64,000 nucleotides of DNA from Chondrosia reniformis (GCA_947172415.1 OX359198.1:4371401-4435400), one strand, 5' to 3'; positions 34,801 to 47,539 are shown, counted from the stretch's first letter. A program made the numbers and translations. The notes: generated by a model not told the origin, from the sequence alone.

Positions 34801-37800
34801 GGAGATTTTGGTAATGGGTGATTTCAATATTAATTATCTTGTTGACTGTCCAAATACTAGACGCATGCAATCCCTTAGTGGTGAAAGTGGTCCACTACAG
34901 ATGATTGTGGAGCCAACACAAGTGACCCAGAGTACAAGAACCTTGATCAATCATATCTATACCTCCAGTCCGGATAGTTTACTTGAATCAGGCTGCCTAG
35001 ATGCTGGAGTGAGTGATCATTTTTGGTTTATGTGGTCAGAGTGGGTGGGTGCCCCTGGGTCACAAAACCAGGTCAGTTAGGACATTTGGGAGATGTAACT
35101 TTGATGCACAGCTAGAGAATCTTCGAAGTGCTTCTTGGGAGTCAGATAGTGTTGACATCAATGTGAGGTGGAACTTATGGAAGACTGTATTCTTTGGAAT
35201 ACTTGACAAGCATGTACCAATCATCATATGCCGTATCAGGAGAAACCCTCTGCCTTGGATTGACTCAGCTATCAGGAAACTAATGAGAAGAAGGAACTGG
35301 TTAAGGAGGTTGGCCAACAGAGTTGCTAGCGAAGAGGCATGGAAGAGCTACAGGGCCCTCAGAAACACAGTTACCTGGAGCTTAAGACAAGGGAAGAGTG
35401 CATACGTACTTCGAATCATTGGTATCAAGGTCATCTTCAACGTCACGAGGCATATGGAAGCAGCTGAACAAGCTCCTGGGCAAGAACAAAGGGGCTGGGA
35501 CAGCGGTTAATATTGATCACGGAGGCAATATCGCCAACAAATTTAGTAATCATTTCTCTGGAGCTGCTGGGGCTACACTCCATCCAGAACAACCCACCTC
35601 CATCCATGAATACACTGGCTCTATCCATTTTGAGCCTTTATCTGAGGAGGATGTTTTTAGTGCTCTGTCCAGGCTAGATCCCACTAAGGCAACAGGTGCT
35701 GATGCACTTAGTGCCAGGTTACTTAGGAATACTGCTCCGGCAATCAGTAGTAGCCTGTGCAAGCTCTTCAACTACAGTCTGAAGTTCTCACAATTTCCAT
35801 TCGAATGGAAGGCTGCCAATGTCACCCCGGTTCCTAGGAATGCCCAAAGGGTAGATGAGTATCGTCCCATCTCCATTCTGCCTGTCGTGGCCAGAGTGTT
35901 TGAATCCCTGGTCCACTCCCAAGTATATGGTTATCTAAAACAACAGAGCATCCTCCATGAAGCCCAATCCAGGTTCAGACCCAGGCACAGTACACAGGAT
36001 GTACTCTTGAAAACTGTGGACAATTGGAGGCTCAGTCTGGACAGGAACGAGATTGTTGGTTCTGTATTTATTGACCTCAGCAAGGCTTTTGACTCTGTAT
36101 GCCATACTCTTTGTTGGCGAAGCTCTCACGGTACGGGTTTCGAGGGGGAATCCCTTCTTTGGTTCCAAAGTTACCTTTCTGGAAGGAAGCAGAGAGTTGT
36201 TATTGGTGGTGAGGTGTCTGAGTGGACTGATGTGATTGCAGGTGTCCCACAAGGATCCATCCTTGGACCACTGCTGTTTAGTGTGTTTGTGAATGACCTT
36301 CCAACAGCCCTCCACAAATGCAAGGTCATGATGTATGCAGTTGACACCACGGTATACTACTCTGATTTGAGCAGCAAGAGGGTATAGGATGTGCTCACGG
36401 AGGAATTACACTACCTATCATCATGGATCTCTAAGAATGGCCTAAGAATGAACCTAAAGAAAACACAGTTTATGTGTTTATCCAGAAAAGGTCGGAAGAA
36501 GGAGGCCAGAAAAGTGGAGGTCCTGATAGACAATCAGGTGCTTGAAAGATGTGATGTCAGGTATCTGGGGGTTATCATTGACAGACAGCTTAATTGGAGG
36601 AAACACATAGACTCAGTGAGGAGGAAATGTCAAACATGCCCTGCCACCAAATCTAAGGACTCCCCTCAATCAGACAAGTGTGCTTCCCCATATGGATTAC
36701 TGTGCAGTGGTCTGGGCTGAATGTACGTAGCAAGGAGGATGCTTGAGCGTGTACAGAAGAAAGGTATGAGACTTATCTTGGATGAAGGCTACGACTGTTC
36801 ATCCACTAGCATGAAATCAAGGATGGGCTGGCTGACCCTTCAAAACAGAAGGAGAATGCAGAGAGCTGTGTGCACTATATGAAGAGGATGTTTACAACTA
36901 ATGAGTGCCTTGGGTTACGAAAATGGCTGGAAAACAATAGTGTCAGTCTATAATCCATTTGGACTAATGTAGTATGTAAATTATATACTTTGTATAACAT
37001 CAACTGAGATTAGCAAAATATGCATACGTATGTACGTACGTATATGAACGTACCTCGTTGCTTCCACCAATTCCTGAATCAGCAACCTTTGAGTGCTTAT
37101 TCTTCCCAAGTTTTCCCCTTTTCTTGGGTTTTCCCCTTACTGGCTTCATGAGTCCATACCAAGAGTTCTTGGTCACCCCAGCAGACACGTGAATGGGTCG
37201 TGTGACACACATGTGAACACGAACAAACCCCTGATAATCAACAGACCCCGATGAGTCAACCTACATACATACATAAGTACATATTGATATGACAGGAGAT
37301 AATAAATAGGTATACGTACATTAAATTTAGTCAATTGAATAGACTGGGCACACATAAGCATATGAAAAATTATTTCTCTTAAAATGCATTAAACTAGTAT
37401 CGCTGAGATGTTTTGTCTTTCAAGTTTTGAACCTCTAAGACTAGCTTAGTAACTTGAATTGTGATTTGAGTATACTGTGTCTTTAGAAACTGAAAACACT
37501 TCAAAGATAAATGAGTAACCTTTGATGTTATATACAGAATAAATGGTACCTACATACAAGGACAAGGACTTACTAATTTTAGTTGGTGAGCAGGTGTCTG
37601 CCTGTTATTGTAGGTAATAATCTTGAGCTGCAGGGCATGTCGTTCCTCTGAGTTAGTATTGCCATCATTTATCTGTAAAGCTCCCTTCTTCTGCCTTATT
37701 TTAGTTACTGTAACACTGTCTACCAGTTCTGTGAAATTCCCTTCCTATACACAAGAACAAGCATAACAATACATGGGAATGGTTCTTTATACACAAAAAA

Positions 37801-40278
37801 GAATTATTTTCACTGCTGTCAACTAAATTTTCTGTGTCCAAATGTATGTACCAAAGCAATTTTCTAAAATTTCATCTACGTAAGTCACTTAGCTAACTAC
37901 GTACATACACGTTGTACGTATGTGTATGTACGTACATATATATGCAATTTTATCCCTTCCTCACTACCTGTCTATTTTAAAAAGATTTCCTAAATAGGCA
38001 ATTCAGAAAATTGTCTATTCAAATTTAGGACAAAAGCAATCTAAACAATTGGTTTTCCTTGTAATACGTACCTTTGTTGGCGTTGAAGCTTTCTTTGAAA
38101 GTTCCTCGAATTCTTGGGCATTGCACTCCAAATCAATTCCCTCAGCACATTTTTTATGACAAGTCAAATTACATTCTGTATAAGTGAAAAGGCAAATTAC
38201 ATTCTGTAAAAATTAAGTACGTATATTGTATTATATTTACGTAAGGTGCAGGAATACGTATATTCATGTACGTATATGATATGATATACAACAAAGAATT
38301 GCCTCAGAGTACTAACTACTGTGGGCTTATGCACTAATTTAATGAAACAAATTATTTTAAAATGAAATTAGGAGCAGAACATCATGACCATCGAAAGTAG
38401 TTAATATTTATGGAATGTTGACAATATAAAGAGATGCAGCTAACCACATCTCTTAAGTGTGAACACTGTACAATAATTCACTAATGTACATACGTATACT
38501 CAATTGTTGGGTTGCCCCAAATGAATGGATCATACAAAAGATAAACTACATTTTCCTTCTATTTAAGATCTTAAATACGTAAGCATGCATGTCTAGAGCA
38601 AGGTCCTTCATGTTTTGTTGTCTTAATTATCTATGCATGTACGTAGCAACTCCAAAAGGATTACTAGTTAGATTGAGGTAGCCCTCTGACTGGTAGACTA
38701 CAGGGGACTCATTTTATTTACTAGCTTTGCATATCAGATGTACCAACCATCAGACATGTACGTACATACGTATGTACGTACATATGCATAAGTACGTAGC
38801 ATGAAAAATCTAATATGCCATCTTCCTATCTTTTTAAAGTTGAAAGATGATCCTTTCAAAAGATAAGTTCGATGCATTTAGAAGAAATCCTTATTCTATT
38901 AGCCATCTTCCTACATGCTATGCCTACTCTGTAAAAAGCCTATAGGGAACTAAACCTGGAGAGAGCAGATAGCATGTACAATACTTACTGTCGCATTTGA
39001 ATGCACGTTTGTACAGTCCCCAAATGAAGGCTCCGCATCTGTCACACCAAATGGGGCCAGAAACTATAAATTCCTGTAAAAGTAAGAAATTAGTTTCACC
39101 TGCTAATGTCATACAGTACATACTACAACTTCAATGTATACAGTGGGCCCTGGTTTAACTGACACTGTATGTTTCGGCCAAAAATGTCGGATAAATTAGG
39201 TCTCGGATAAAAAAGGGTTGCAAAATATCATGAATAATATTAAACAAAATAGAAGATTAACAGGTGTGTCCTTCTTGAGAAGATAGTCAGATGGAGCAAC
39301 CTTTTGGGCACAAATAATCAAAAACCATAGCATTAACACTTCTTCTAAAGCCTAAGCCTAGAGCCTAAAGTACTATGGGGGATTACGGGGAATACAATTT
39401 AGATCAGTTTCAGTCGATTTTGTTTGGTTAAATAAGGTTGTTGGTTAATCCAGGGCCCACTGTATAAGTACGTATGTACGTATTTATGCACACTTTACAT
39501 TGAGACATACTTGTACCCATTTATGTATCAATAGTAAACTATACACTGTTACACTTACTACAAAATTATGTTCAATTCTACCAGGTGCTTGTATGTTTGC
39601 CGCAGTTCCATCAAAATCCACCATTGATGACTTGTTTACATCTTTCTTCTTCCTAATTCTAAGTGTATCATTGACTCCAGCAAACCTGCTATCGGAGATG
39701 CCTTCGTCCACATCACCATGATGATTACTACTTCCTGGATACAGCCGATCAAACACGTTGCTATAGCCTGTCCTTTTCTCTGTTGATCTGGATCTCATTG
39801 GTGTTGGAGATGAGGTAACTGGCACTGAGGCATGGCCTTTCTTCATGGAGGATTTCACTGGTCGAGTGCCCCCCGGGGACATGGGTCTTCCGACAGTATC
39901 TGGCACTCTGAGGCTATCGGGCCCGCGCAGTTTACCTCTGTGTGGCGAGCTGGAAATGGACCTATCCCCACCCCTCCTACCTGAGGCACCTTTGGAGCTA
40001 GATTTGCCATAGCCCCTACTTACACTAGTGACAGCTGAACTGCTTCGTTTATTGAGATGAAGATCAGGTTCTGGACTTTGTGTTCGATGGAGAACCATTT
40101 CCCTCTCTTTAGCTGACATAGGTCCATCTCGTTCTCTCATGGACCGTACACGCCTAAACATGCCCCCAGCACTTGAACTTCTAGACCTGATTGGACCAAT
40201 TTCATCTTCTGGAACTGGTGTGATTCTGTCCACCTTATCTCTAAGCTGTTTCCTTCCTGATTTCAGTCCCAGTGACAT
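28864..40278 (-). CDS. RASSF-like: RASSF1/5-like C1-RA-SARAH protein
   Basis: Ras-association adaptor, expected to bind Ras-type GTPases through RA and MST/Hippo kinases through SARAH. Exons on -: 40278-39559, 39073-38989, 38175-38072, 37744-37574, 37260-37054, 32972-32904, 31433-31352, 29548-29439, 29157-29080, 28992-28864. They total 584 aa with phase consistent throughout. Seen: a Ser/Arg-rich N-terminal 230 residues; a C1 zinc finger at 237-286 with exact H-X12-C-X2-C-X13-C-X2-C-X4-H-X2-C-X7-C spacing; an RA region about 361-510 (QGFVRVHMCVTRPIHVS, TTFYLPTDANRLVHIS, LLKKFCVTDHPNKFALFE); a SARAH helix from 517 (FSYPELSNFVQMLGREEELH). The order and C1 match RASSF1/RASSF5. The 5' exon begins after an acceptor at 40284, so a non-coding first exon probably lies upstream. 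Confidence 0.92.
29840..30545 (+). pseudogene. LINE C-terminal fragment in a RASSF intron
   Basis: Blocks TICLRYGWKIQSLPLQCTCS and SIDHAIICQK, then after a frameshift near 29955 FSILWHNEICDLIANSLNEV, DIRRFHPSTLSYHNKKLPAL, FTPLVLSKPGGMACECTTFY, then a stop at 30388-30390 and GWFRVRISFALLRSTIRALQ. This is the conserved C-terminal domain (Cys/His motif plus nuclease-like fold) found after RT in one large group of invertebrate retroelements. It is different from the two CR1-like copies. It lies antisense to RASSF, with one frameshift and one nonsense change. Confidence 0.7.
31650..31770 (+). repeat. TCTA/CTAC microsatellite
   Basis: Imperfect runs of atctatcc, ctacctac and ctatctat lie in a RASSF intron. 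The pattern is like the tail of LINE 1, so it may mark a lost LINE end. Confidence 0.75.
34078..34104 (+). other. 2A-like motif GDVKINPGP in LINE 2
   Basis: At codons 108-116 of the 33757 frame, after SSLFIICLLLS. It has the NPGP end, but lysine replaces the glutamate of the DxExNPGP consensus. That change would be expected to weaken ribosome skipping. The hydrophobic lead-in matches the LINE 1 layout. Confidence 0.7.
34140..35080 (+). pseudogene. LINE 2 PHD finger and endonuclease
   Basis: 34140-34550 carries the PHD part (NQKGIQCDECNRWFHC..WFCSLCSL) and FCHLNVWSLL, LSLSETWLD. After a frameshift at 34545, 34547-35080 carries GRGSGVAIF, CTIYRP, VMGDFNINYL, TLINHIY and GVSDHFWF. The main endonuclease motifs survive, split over two frames. 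Confidence 0.85.
35398..36720 (+). pseudogene. LINE 2 reverse transcriptase
   Basis: 35398-36387: LDPTKATGADALSARLL, DEYRPISILPVVARVFESLV, FRPRHSTQDV, GSVFIDLSKAFDSV, AGVPQGSILGPLLFSVFVND and MYAVDTTVYY. A stop follows. 36391-36720 continues LSSWISKNGLRMNLKKTQFM and CDVRYLGVIIDRQLNWRKHI. The first catalytic Asp is intact (FIDLSKAFD). The YADD box is altered to YAVD, which alone should abolish activity. Confidence 0.88.
39141..39462. mobile_element. MITE, pogo/Tigger-like ends
   Basis: Terminal inverted repeats cagtgggccctggtttaac and gttaatccagggcccactg are flanked on both sides by TA, the target duplication of Tc1/mariner-pogo elements. About 320 bp, non-coding, in the first coding intron of RASSF. 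Confidence 0.85.
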
Positions 40279-40283
40279 TCTAT

Positions 40284-42160
40284 CTACATATGTAAGGGAT
40301 ACACGTAAACATAACAGAACGTTAGTACATGTCAGGTGAAATATCACTTTACTACATTAACTGTCTTTAAAAGACCAAAATGTGTATTAAATATTTATTA
40401 AATGATTGTCTAATAAGCATCAACCACAGATCTGCTTGAAGATAGCACAAAGCTTTTTATGTGTAGTTAGATTGCAGCCGTTACAGTTTTCTTAAAGTTC
40501 ACTTCTAAGAGATCATTTTTTTCAAGAAACGCTCATTGGTCCTGTGATACTATTTACCTCATCCTCAAAAATTAGAGTCTGTACAACTGATCTACAACAC
40601 CTTTCACATTTATATTAACCATAAGCTACACATAAATAATATTAAGCCTTTGTATGACACAAAAAAATATCAATTGCTATTTTATTGTGTCATGCCACTG
40701 ACTTCACAAGTTACTACACCCCAAACTATATAAAGTCATAAAAATGGTGTGAATATAATTAATATGAGTGAAAATTGATCCACATAAATATATACGAAAA
40801 ATGTAGGAAAGCTAAGTACGTACCTACGAACATACATACATATGTACGTATATAGGCATAAATGCATTTAGACCAACATGTTATTAGAAATAAACATCAC
40901 TGGAAAATACTATACTGACCAGCCAAGAGATCCAAGTCTTATCTAAGTCATTACCAAAGCGTACCAGCCCAAAATGAGAGGAAACAGCTGTCTGTGGTTC
41001 TTTGATGATTTTATTTTGGGTGACAGGGAGGTGACCATTGGTTGCTATTCAAATGGGGACTGATAAGAGTTTGGTCACTTGCAATTGGCTGGTCAGTATA
41101 ATACATATTTCCAGTGATATTCATTTCTCAATCATAACCTCAGAGCAATCACTTATCTCCCTACTTGATGCACTTAGACCATTTAACATCTAATAAACAC
41201 ATTGAGATGTGTCCTTACTGTATGCCAGGAATCAAATGCAAGGGAAATTTATACGTACATACATACATAGATTGTAATTTATCCAAATTACAGATAAAGT
41301 AATAATGTTGTGGTTAAAGAATATGAGATGAAGCATAAGGTGTAGGTTAGTATAACAGAACTACTGAGGTGTCAAATTGCATTCTTTAGACACACAAATT
41401 CAATTCCTGGTATATGGTATATTCAGCAACCATGTGCCAAGTTGGGAGGACTGAGCATTCAATAGCCTGCTCTGTGATTATAAGTAGCCTAACATCAGCT
41501 AAAGGATCTGATCACCACAGGAGTGCCAGGATGTACCAGGATGGGAGGTCAATACGTGCTATTATGGATAAATGTGTAGACACAGCCTTCAAACAGTAAA
41601 GATAGCACAGAAGGACTGGCAATTGTAGCAGGTTTCTTATCAACTTGCAAGTAAAGCAATCAAGGCATTACTCCCAGCATTCTATGGCTTAGTTCAGCTA
41701 GCTGGCAGGAGTACATTTTAGGTAGAACCTACTAAATATACACATAGGTAGGTACAGATTAGCATTGATAACAAGAAGCCCCTAAGTGTTGTGGTCAGTG
41801 TTCTTGAAATAAAGCTACTACCTACGTACCAGAGGATGTACAAGTCACAACAATGGATGACCTCAGCCAATCAGTAGTAGAGGTAGAGTTATAAGGGGGG
41901 TTGGCAGAATATACCTATGTAGGCACGTATCCTACCACTAAAGTTTCTGGCTGACATTATTTAAATGTTTACTTATGTCTCCAAATACTGACAAGAATTT
42001 ACAAAGTACTCATACGTATATACGTACATACGTATACGTATGTGTAATTATTCTTTTAGAAGAAAAATAAATAAAACCAATGATTATTGTATACATATGT
42101 ACATTTACGTACAATACCATTTCTGTTTCACTTTCAAATGAAAATTGCTACTTGACTCAA
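40284..42160. other. Non-coding stretch upstream of RASSF
   Basis: No coding exon was found. It presumably holds the RASSF promoter and first exon. Dense in TACGTA-type words (for example 40815-40850, 42010-42045). Confidence 0.5.
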
Positions 42161-42163
42161 TGA

Positions 42164-42207
42164 AGCTACGTAATTACGTACGTACGTATGTACGTAATTA
42201 CGTAGCT
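42164..42207. repeat. 44-nt palindrome built of TACGTA
   Basis: agctacgtaattacgtac... mirrors ...gtacgtaattacgtagct with one mismatch. Confidence 0.9.
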
Positions 42208-42630
42208 AGTGCTGAAAGTGCTTTACATATTCCATATAAGAAAACCGCTGTGTCTATGTATGTACATAAGCTGGACAACACAATGAGGTACATACATACG
42301 TACATACTATAGCGACCAAACTGAACTTGCCTAACAAGTATACATACCTGGCACATATACGTACGTACGTACTCACATGTGTACATTACTGATTATTATG
42401 TCCAATCATTTTGATAAGCATATCACAACCTTTTCAGTACAATTATACGGAATCAAAATTAACTGAGAACTGAACCCAAAGTAGCTGAGAGGAACTATGT
42501 ATGCACATGCGTATGTACATACATACAATGAAAACACTATCCTGATTAAATATGGAGGAGAAAAGGTTAGATGTCATATGCCATAGGATAACTTGCCAAT
42601 GGCCTCTTGTTATACCATCCTCCATTATTC

Positions 42631-42671
42631 CATACTGATGAGTATAAACAAGGGGGAAACAGCTGTCTTTG
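42631..42671 (+). ncRNA. Decayed hammerhead ribozyme (copy 3)
   Basis: CATA, CTGATGA (42635-42641) and GAAAC AGCT GTC (42656-42667) are intact, including the cleavage triplet. Stem II is mutated (GTATAAACAAGGGG) and no longer pairs well. The shared lead-in ccatactgatgag ties it to the 25839 and 59914 copies. Confidence 0.65.
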
Positions 42672-42692
42672 TGGACGTACATTAGTACGTAT

Positions 42693-42880
42693 ATACCTAC
42701 TGAAATTCCCAGAAACGGCTGTCTGACCCAGTGGAAAAGAAGATGAAAGAAGGGAAAAGAAGGAAGAAAAGACTCCTGTATCCTCATCCAAAGCTCTCTT
42801 CAGGTTAGTTCCCCTATAGGCTCTTTTTCAGAATAGCCATAGCATGTAGGAAAATGGTATCTTAGATTTTTCATACGTAC
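42693..42880 (+). repeat. Second copy of the 9.7-kb hammerhead repeat
   Basis: From attcccagaaacggctgtct onward it matches 9685-9860. The left half of the hammerhead core (CTGATGA and the first stem II strand) is deleted, leaving only ctgaaattcccagaaac. It starts ~25 nt after the previous hammerhead remnant, so two ribozyme subfamilies lie side by side here. Confidence 0.8.
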
Positions 42881-44300
42881 GTATGTACAATATATTTATG
42901 TTAGTACATATACGTACGTACAAATACGTACGTATATTCACAATTGGAAGTGCAAAGTTGCACACTAATGGTAATGAACAGACTAATAGGTTAAATAGTC
43001 AATAGCACCTAAAATTATAATTCACAACATTACTTTATGGCTGAAATGCATTCCATTGAGATGGGCTACAAATCAGCAATACCACACAATTTCTTTAAGG
43101 TGACACAAAGTACCTGAATAGTAAGACTATGAGTCCAGAGGACATTATACAATTACATGCACTTCAGCTTTGACAGCTACAAATGTACGTACAAATGACA
43201 AGCACTGACAGTGAACAAAAGCACTTCTCCAGTTGGTAATCATCTTAAGCTACTAATGTCTGTACTGGATAGCTATCCTTCGCTGAAAGCCGTTTTGTAC
43301 TACAGCTGAAATTAAAACCATCACTTGAAAGAGAAATTGAATCAGTTTGTTCTACCAAATCACCATTAATTGAATACATACATACGTATATGAGAGACTA
43401 ATTAGTTACAGTTACGTAGGAAGGATTGAGGTATTACTGTACACAGCTGGTGTAGCTCACTGTAAGCTGAAACCATCCTGAATTTCATTTCCTAGTAGTT
43501 GAGTGTGTCCTCCTTATGATGGTTTACACTGAAACTTGTGGTTTCATTATCACTTCGAACACTCAGGCTGTGTCCAGATTATGGCTAACCAGTGATAGGG
43601 GTGGCTGGAGGTCAAGGTTGTAGCTTCTATTTACGTATGTAGGGAATCAGACCATGTAGAACTATATAAACATACCATAAAAGGGAAACCACTAGAGAAT
43701 GTACTAGTACAGAGCCTCTGTTAATGTCCACTAGTGGCAGTGTACTATACTTATACATGCCAGGTTTCTTTTAGGGGGTGGAGGTGGTAGGAGGGGAAAT
43801 CCCCTTGTTGAAGAAAGTAAAATTGCCAAGTATTGAGCAGCACAGGATGCCCCTCCATCATATTTGCCCCTTTCTGTTTTATTTTACCTGTAAAATGGCC
43901 TCTGGGGGAAGGAGTCTACGTATCTCGCTAAACTTTGCTAGTGCCAAACAAGACAATATTCTTTACACAGGATGTAGAGCCTGTTTTGGTGATTTTACAG
44001 GAGGGCTTATTACATGAGCTACATTACATTTAGTGTTGGGCAGTATATCGGTCAGGTGGTATATACCGAAAATGGAGGTCACAATAATCGATATCGCTCT
44101 ATACTGTTGAACCAGTTAAGCAGTTAAATCCAGCAACTGAGAGTCCAAAGTACATAAAATATTATACTTACTGCATGTGGTTTCTTCATGAGTTGTGTAT
44201 CCACACTAGGCTAGTGCTAACAATTTCAGCCTTCTTGTCGTAATCAGGCTTGCACATGGTTCTGGAATTATTCTGCAGGTGCACCTACCACGTGTCGGAA
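42881..44300. other. Non-coding spacer
   Basis: No gene recognised. TACGTA words at 42875-42940. Confidence 0.4.
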
Positions 44301-44302
44301 AG

Positions 44303-44460
44303 ATGGCTGAAGTCGATAGCGCTAGCACTAGTAGCGTGAAGAAACCACGAGCAGTAAGCGTAGCATGAAATTATTATGGCTTAAGAGCTGATTCCAAACG
44401 TTTAGTAACTGCAGAAGAAGATCAGAAGCATGTATGTCGAACGTGGCATAAGTGTACTTT
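44303..44460 (+). pseudogene. Possible BED-finger (hAT-type) fragment
   Basis: Starts ATG with MAEVDSASTSSVKKPRA, then SVA-stop-NYYGLRADSKRLVTAEED, then KHVCRTWHKC. The order small/basic leader, aromatic-YG, and a C..C pair recalls a BED zinc finger at the start of hAT-derived proteins, with a stop and a lost cysteine. A gtaagc donor also follows KKPRA, so a genuine first exon is possible. Confidence 0.3.
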
Positions 44461-44511
44461 CTAAAATACTCTTTTCAATACGATCCAACACTTACATGTA
44501 CGTATCATATA

Positions 44512-45545
44512 GGACCCACCCTAGGGGCTTATTACATGAACTATATACAGTACGTAGGACCCACCCCAGGGGCTTATTACATGAACTATATACAGTACGT
44601 AGGACCCACCCTAGGGACTTATTACATGAACTATATACAGTACGTAGGACCCACCCCAGGGGCTTATTACATGAACTATATACAGTACGTAGGACCCACC
44701 CTAGGGGCTTATTACATGAACTATATACAGTACGTAGGACCCACCCCAGGGGCTTATTACATGAACTATATACAGTACGTAGGACCCACCCTAGGGGCTT
44801 ATTACATGAACTATATACAGTACGTAGGACCCACCCCAGGGGCTTATTACATGAACTATATACAGTACGTAGGACCCACCCTAGGGGCTTATTACATGAA
44901 CTATATACAGTACGTAGGACCCACCCCAGGGACTTATTACATGAACTATATACAGTACGTAGGACCCACCCCAGGGGCTTATTACATGAACTATATACAG
45001 TACATAGGACCCACCCTAGGGGCTTATTACATGAACTATATACAGTACGTAGGACCCACCCCAGGGGCTTATTACATGAACTATATACAGTACGTAGGAC
45101 CCACCCCAGGGGCTTATTACATGAACTATATACAGTACGTAGGACCCACCCCAGGGGCTTATTACATGAACTATATACAGTACGTAGGACCCACCCCAGG
45201 GGCTTATTACATGAACTATATACAGTACGTAGGACCCACCCTAGGGGCTTATTACATGAACTATATACAGTACGTAGGACCCACCCCAGGGGCTTATTAC
45301 ATGAACTATATACAGTACGTAGGACCCACCCTAGGGGCTTATTACATGAACTATATACAGTACGTAGGACCCACCCTAGGGGCTTATTACATGAACTATA
45401 TACAGTACGTAGGACCCACCCCAGGGGCTTATTACATGAACTATATACAGTACGTAGGACCCACCCCAGGGGCTTATTACATGAACTATATACAGTACAT
45501 AGGACCCACCCTAGGGGCTTATTAAATAAGCTATATACAGTACAT
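44512..45545. repeat. 45-bp minisatellite, 23 copies
   Basis: Unit: ggacccaccc(c/t)aggggct, then tattacatgaactatataca, then gtacgta. The T/C variant alternates strictly for units 1-10 (a 90-bp higher-order repeat) and is irregular after that. Two copies have cttatt with gggac, and two have acata for acgta. Because 45 is a multiple of 3 and lacks in-frame stops, three frames stay open for about 1 kb. These are not considered genes. Confidence 0.97.
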
Positions 45546-47539
45546 AGAGTACACAGCCCAGGGTTCATGTGAGTTGGTTTAGCTCAGGGCACTTTTTGGT
45601 GACACTCCCACAAATCAGCTGCCCAGGTAACTTATTGAAATGTACTGCTGACCTCCAGTTATGTCCCAGAGGTAGTTAGTTGAAGGTGTCTCCGCATGGT
45701 AACCCAATTGTGTAGCATCGAGTATGCAAGGTGTAACAACTTCCTGAACAGGATGCTAGTAGACACTCCCAATTTTGTCCAGGTCACAGGATGCTAGTAG
45801 ACACTCCCACTTTTATTGAGATCACAGGGCTAACTATCACTTATTCACTGTCCACTATTAGCAAATATCTGCTACACTTCCAGTAATATGTAAACCATTA
45901 CAATGATGTACCTAATGAATATTTCCTTTGAACCTTAAATCGTGGTTACATATGCTATATTACTCAGCTCAAACTTGTACATAAATGCATCATACACAAC
46001 TATACATACGTATGTAGGATAGATAATACAGAGTTATGTACGTAACATCACAGCCAATGCACCATCCCTTTTTTCCAAACAAGAAACTATGAAGACTACA
46101 AGTACTGACTTTACCCTACTTCACATTCATACTCCTACAGAGCTTGAAACAAAATACAAACTGTATATTACAGCCATAAGCTCTCACACCATACCACATA
46201 CGTACATACGTATGTATGTAGTTGTCATTACCAACCCATGAGAACAACACCAGGCTAGGGTAGGCTTTGAGCACCTTCTAATGCCACTGGAACACCTCAG
46301 AATACATGACTGACTCTGATCGGCAGACAGTCATTAGTAGAGCCTGTAGCTATAACACTGAGAATAAATAGCGCGTACAAAGGATGGGCCTATTTGAAGG
46401 TACCTGAAGACATCTTTGGGTACATCCCAAAGATGAGTTTGACGTAGTTAGAAGGAATCCTTATTCTATACCTGAAGGCAGTTTAAACAAAGCAACATTA
46501 TTGAATCAGCTGTTATAAATGACAGACAATTCGAAAAATCAGTAATCACCAAAAAACAATATTTTTTTATTCCATTCTGTTTCACTGTAAATAGTGTAAG
46601 CAGTAAAGTAAACATTCAGCACTTTACCGTAAAGAATGTACTGCCAAACTTGCTAATTTCACATGCCCTTCACTGAACACTAGCAACCGCTAATCTTACG
46701 ATGAAGCAAAGAAAGGCTAACTCCATCAAATTTAAGACTTATAAAATCACACATTAATATTCCACAGAATCGTTAGCCCATTCATTCGAATGCACTTCAG
46801 TCCAAAGCTAACATTACTTTGCATTACAACAATTGCGATTCGGAATCGAACTTCATTATTGCAAGAGAATACAAACTGTATACACTACAATTCACTTCCT
46901 ACGCTACCATCTCACCACAAACGTAATGGCATCGATGTCACAACTAGTTAAGAAAATACAAACTTCAATACCACAAGGTGAGCTACAATTAGTATATCGA
47001 CAAAGAATCGATCGCATTGGAGTAGTCAGGCACATTGACATGAGATTTTGATTCCTGAGTTGAAAACTAAATGAACGTCGACCATAGCAATATTGGAGAA
47101 ATAATTTAGAGGTACAAAATCACGGACAGTTCTGTCAAAGTAACTCCGTCACTCAGTATCTTACCTTTCAAGTTCAATTATATCGTCAGTTTGTCCTTTT
47201 GAGGCTAACAGACACGATGAAAATCAACTGCTGGTTGGTTGGGAAATTCAAAGGCCGCGAGTTACACTACGTCGTTCCAAATAATGCCCGCTGTCAGTTT
47301 AACATCCTGTTTCCGGTGGACCGACAGTCGATTCCCCCCTACGGGTAGTTTTGTATGTAAATATAGCAAATCCTTTGAAGTAACAAACCAGTGATGACCA
47401 ATTGAATGACCAACAGTTACTTCGAACTACATAGCTTACATACATAATCAATAATTATACGAATATGCAATTTCTAGCAATTACATAGACCCTAACTACA
47501 ATATGCCATCCCTTGAAATTTGAAGAAATGTAAGAAGAA
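45546..47539. other. Intergenic stretch
   Basis: A small duplication (aggatgctagtagacactcc, twice, 45750-45810) and TACGTA words at 46000 and 46200 were seen. No gene recognised. The frame at 46833-47051 has no domain-like content. Confidence 0.4.

Larger units (their letters stand above)
33735..36965 (+). mobile_element. CR1-like non-LTR retrotransposon 2, inactive
   Basis: Second LINE, antisense in the RASSF intron between exons 37260-37054 and 32972-32904. Domain order as in LINE 1: N-terminal hydrophobic leader (33757-), 2A-like motif, PHD finger (34140-34280), endonuclease (34380-35060), RT (35398-36720) and a C-terminal part (ARRMLERVQKKGMRLIL) to about 36950. Frame changes occur near 34130, 34545, 35050 and 35430. 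A stop lies at 36385-36387 and others follow 36720. The RT catalytic box reads MYAVDTTVYY where YADD is expected. It starts at an aaaatggcggaag word, like LINE 1. Confidence 0.88.

Noticed and set aside
44492..45568. RNA genes (tRNA, rRNA) in the window
   Set aside because: No cloverleaf or rRNA core sequence was recognised anywhere. A tRNAscan run would be needed to be sure.
44430..45572. Three ~360-380 codon frames (for example repeats of RTHPRGLLHELYTV)
   Set aside because: They arise from the 45-bp minisatellite, in three frames and both strands at once. No sign of a real gene.
46833..47051. Possible small gene MRFGIELHYCKR...
   Set aside because: No domain, no splice support, ordinary composition for chance frames in this DNA.
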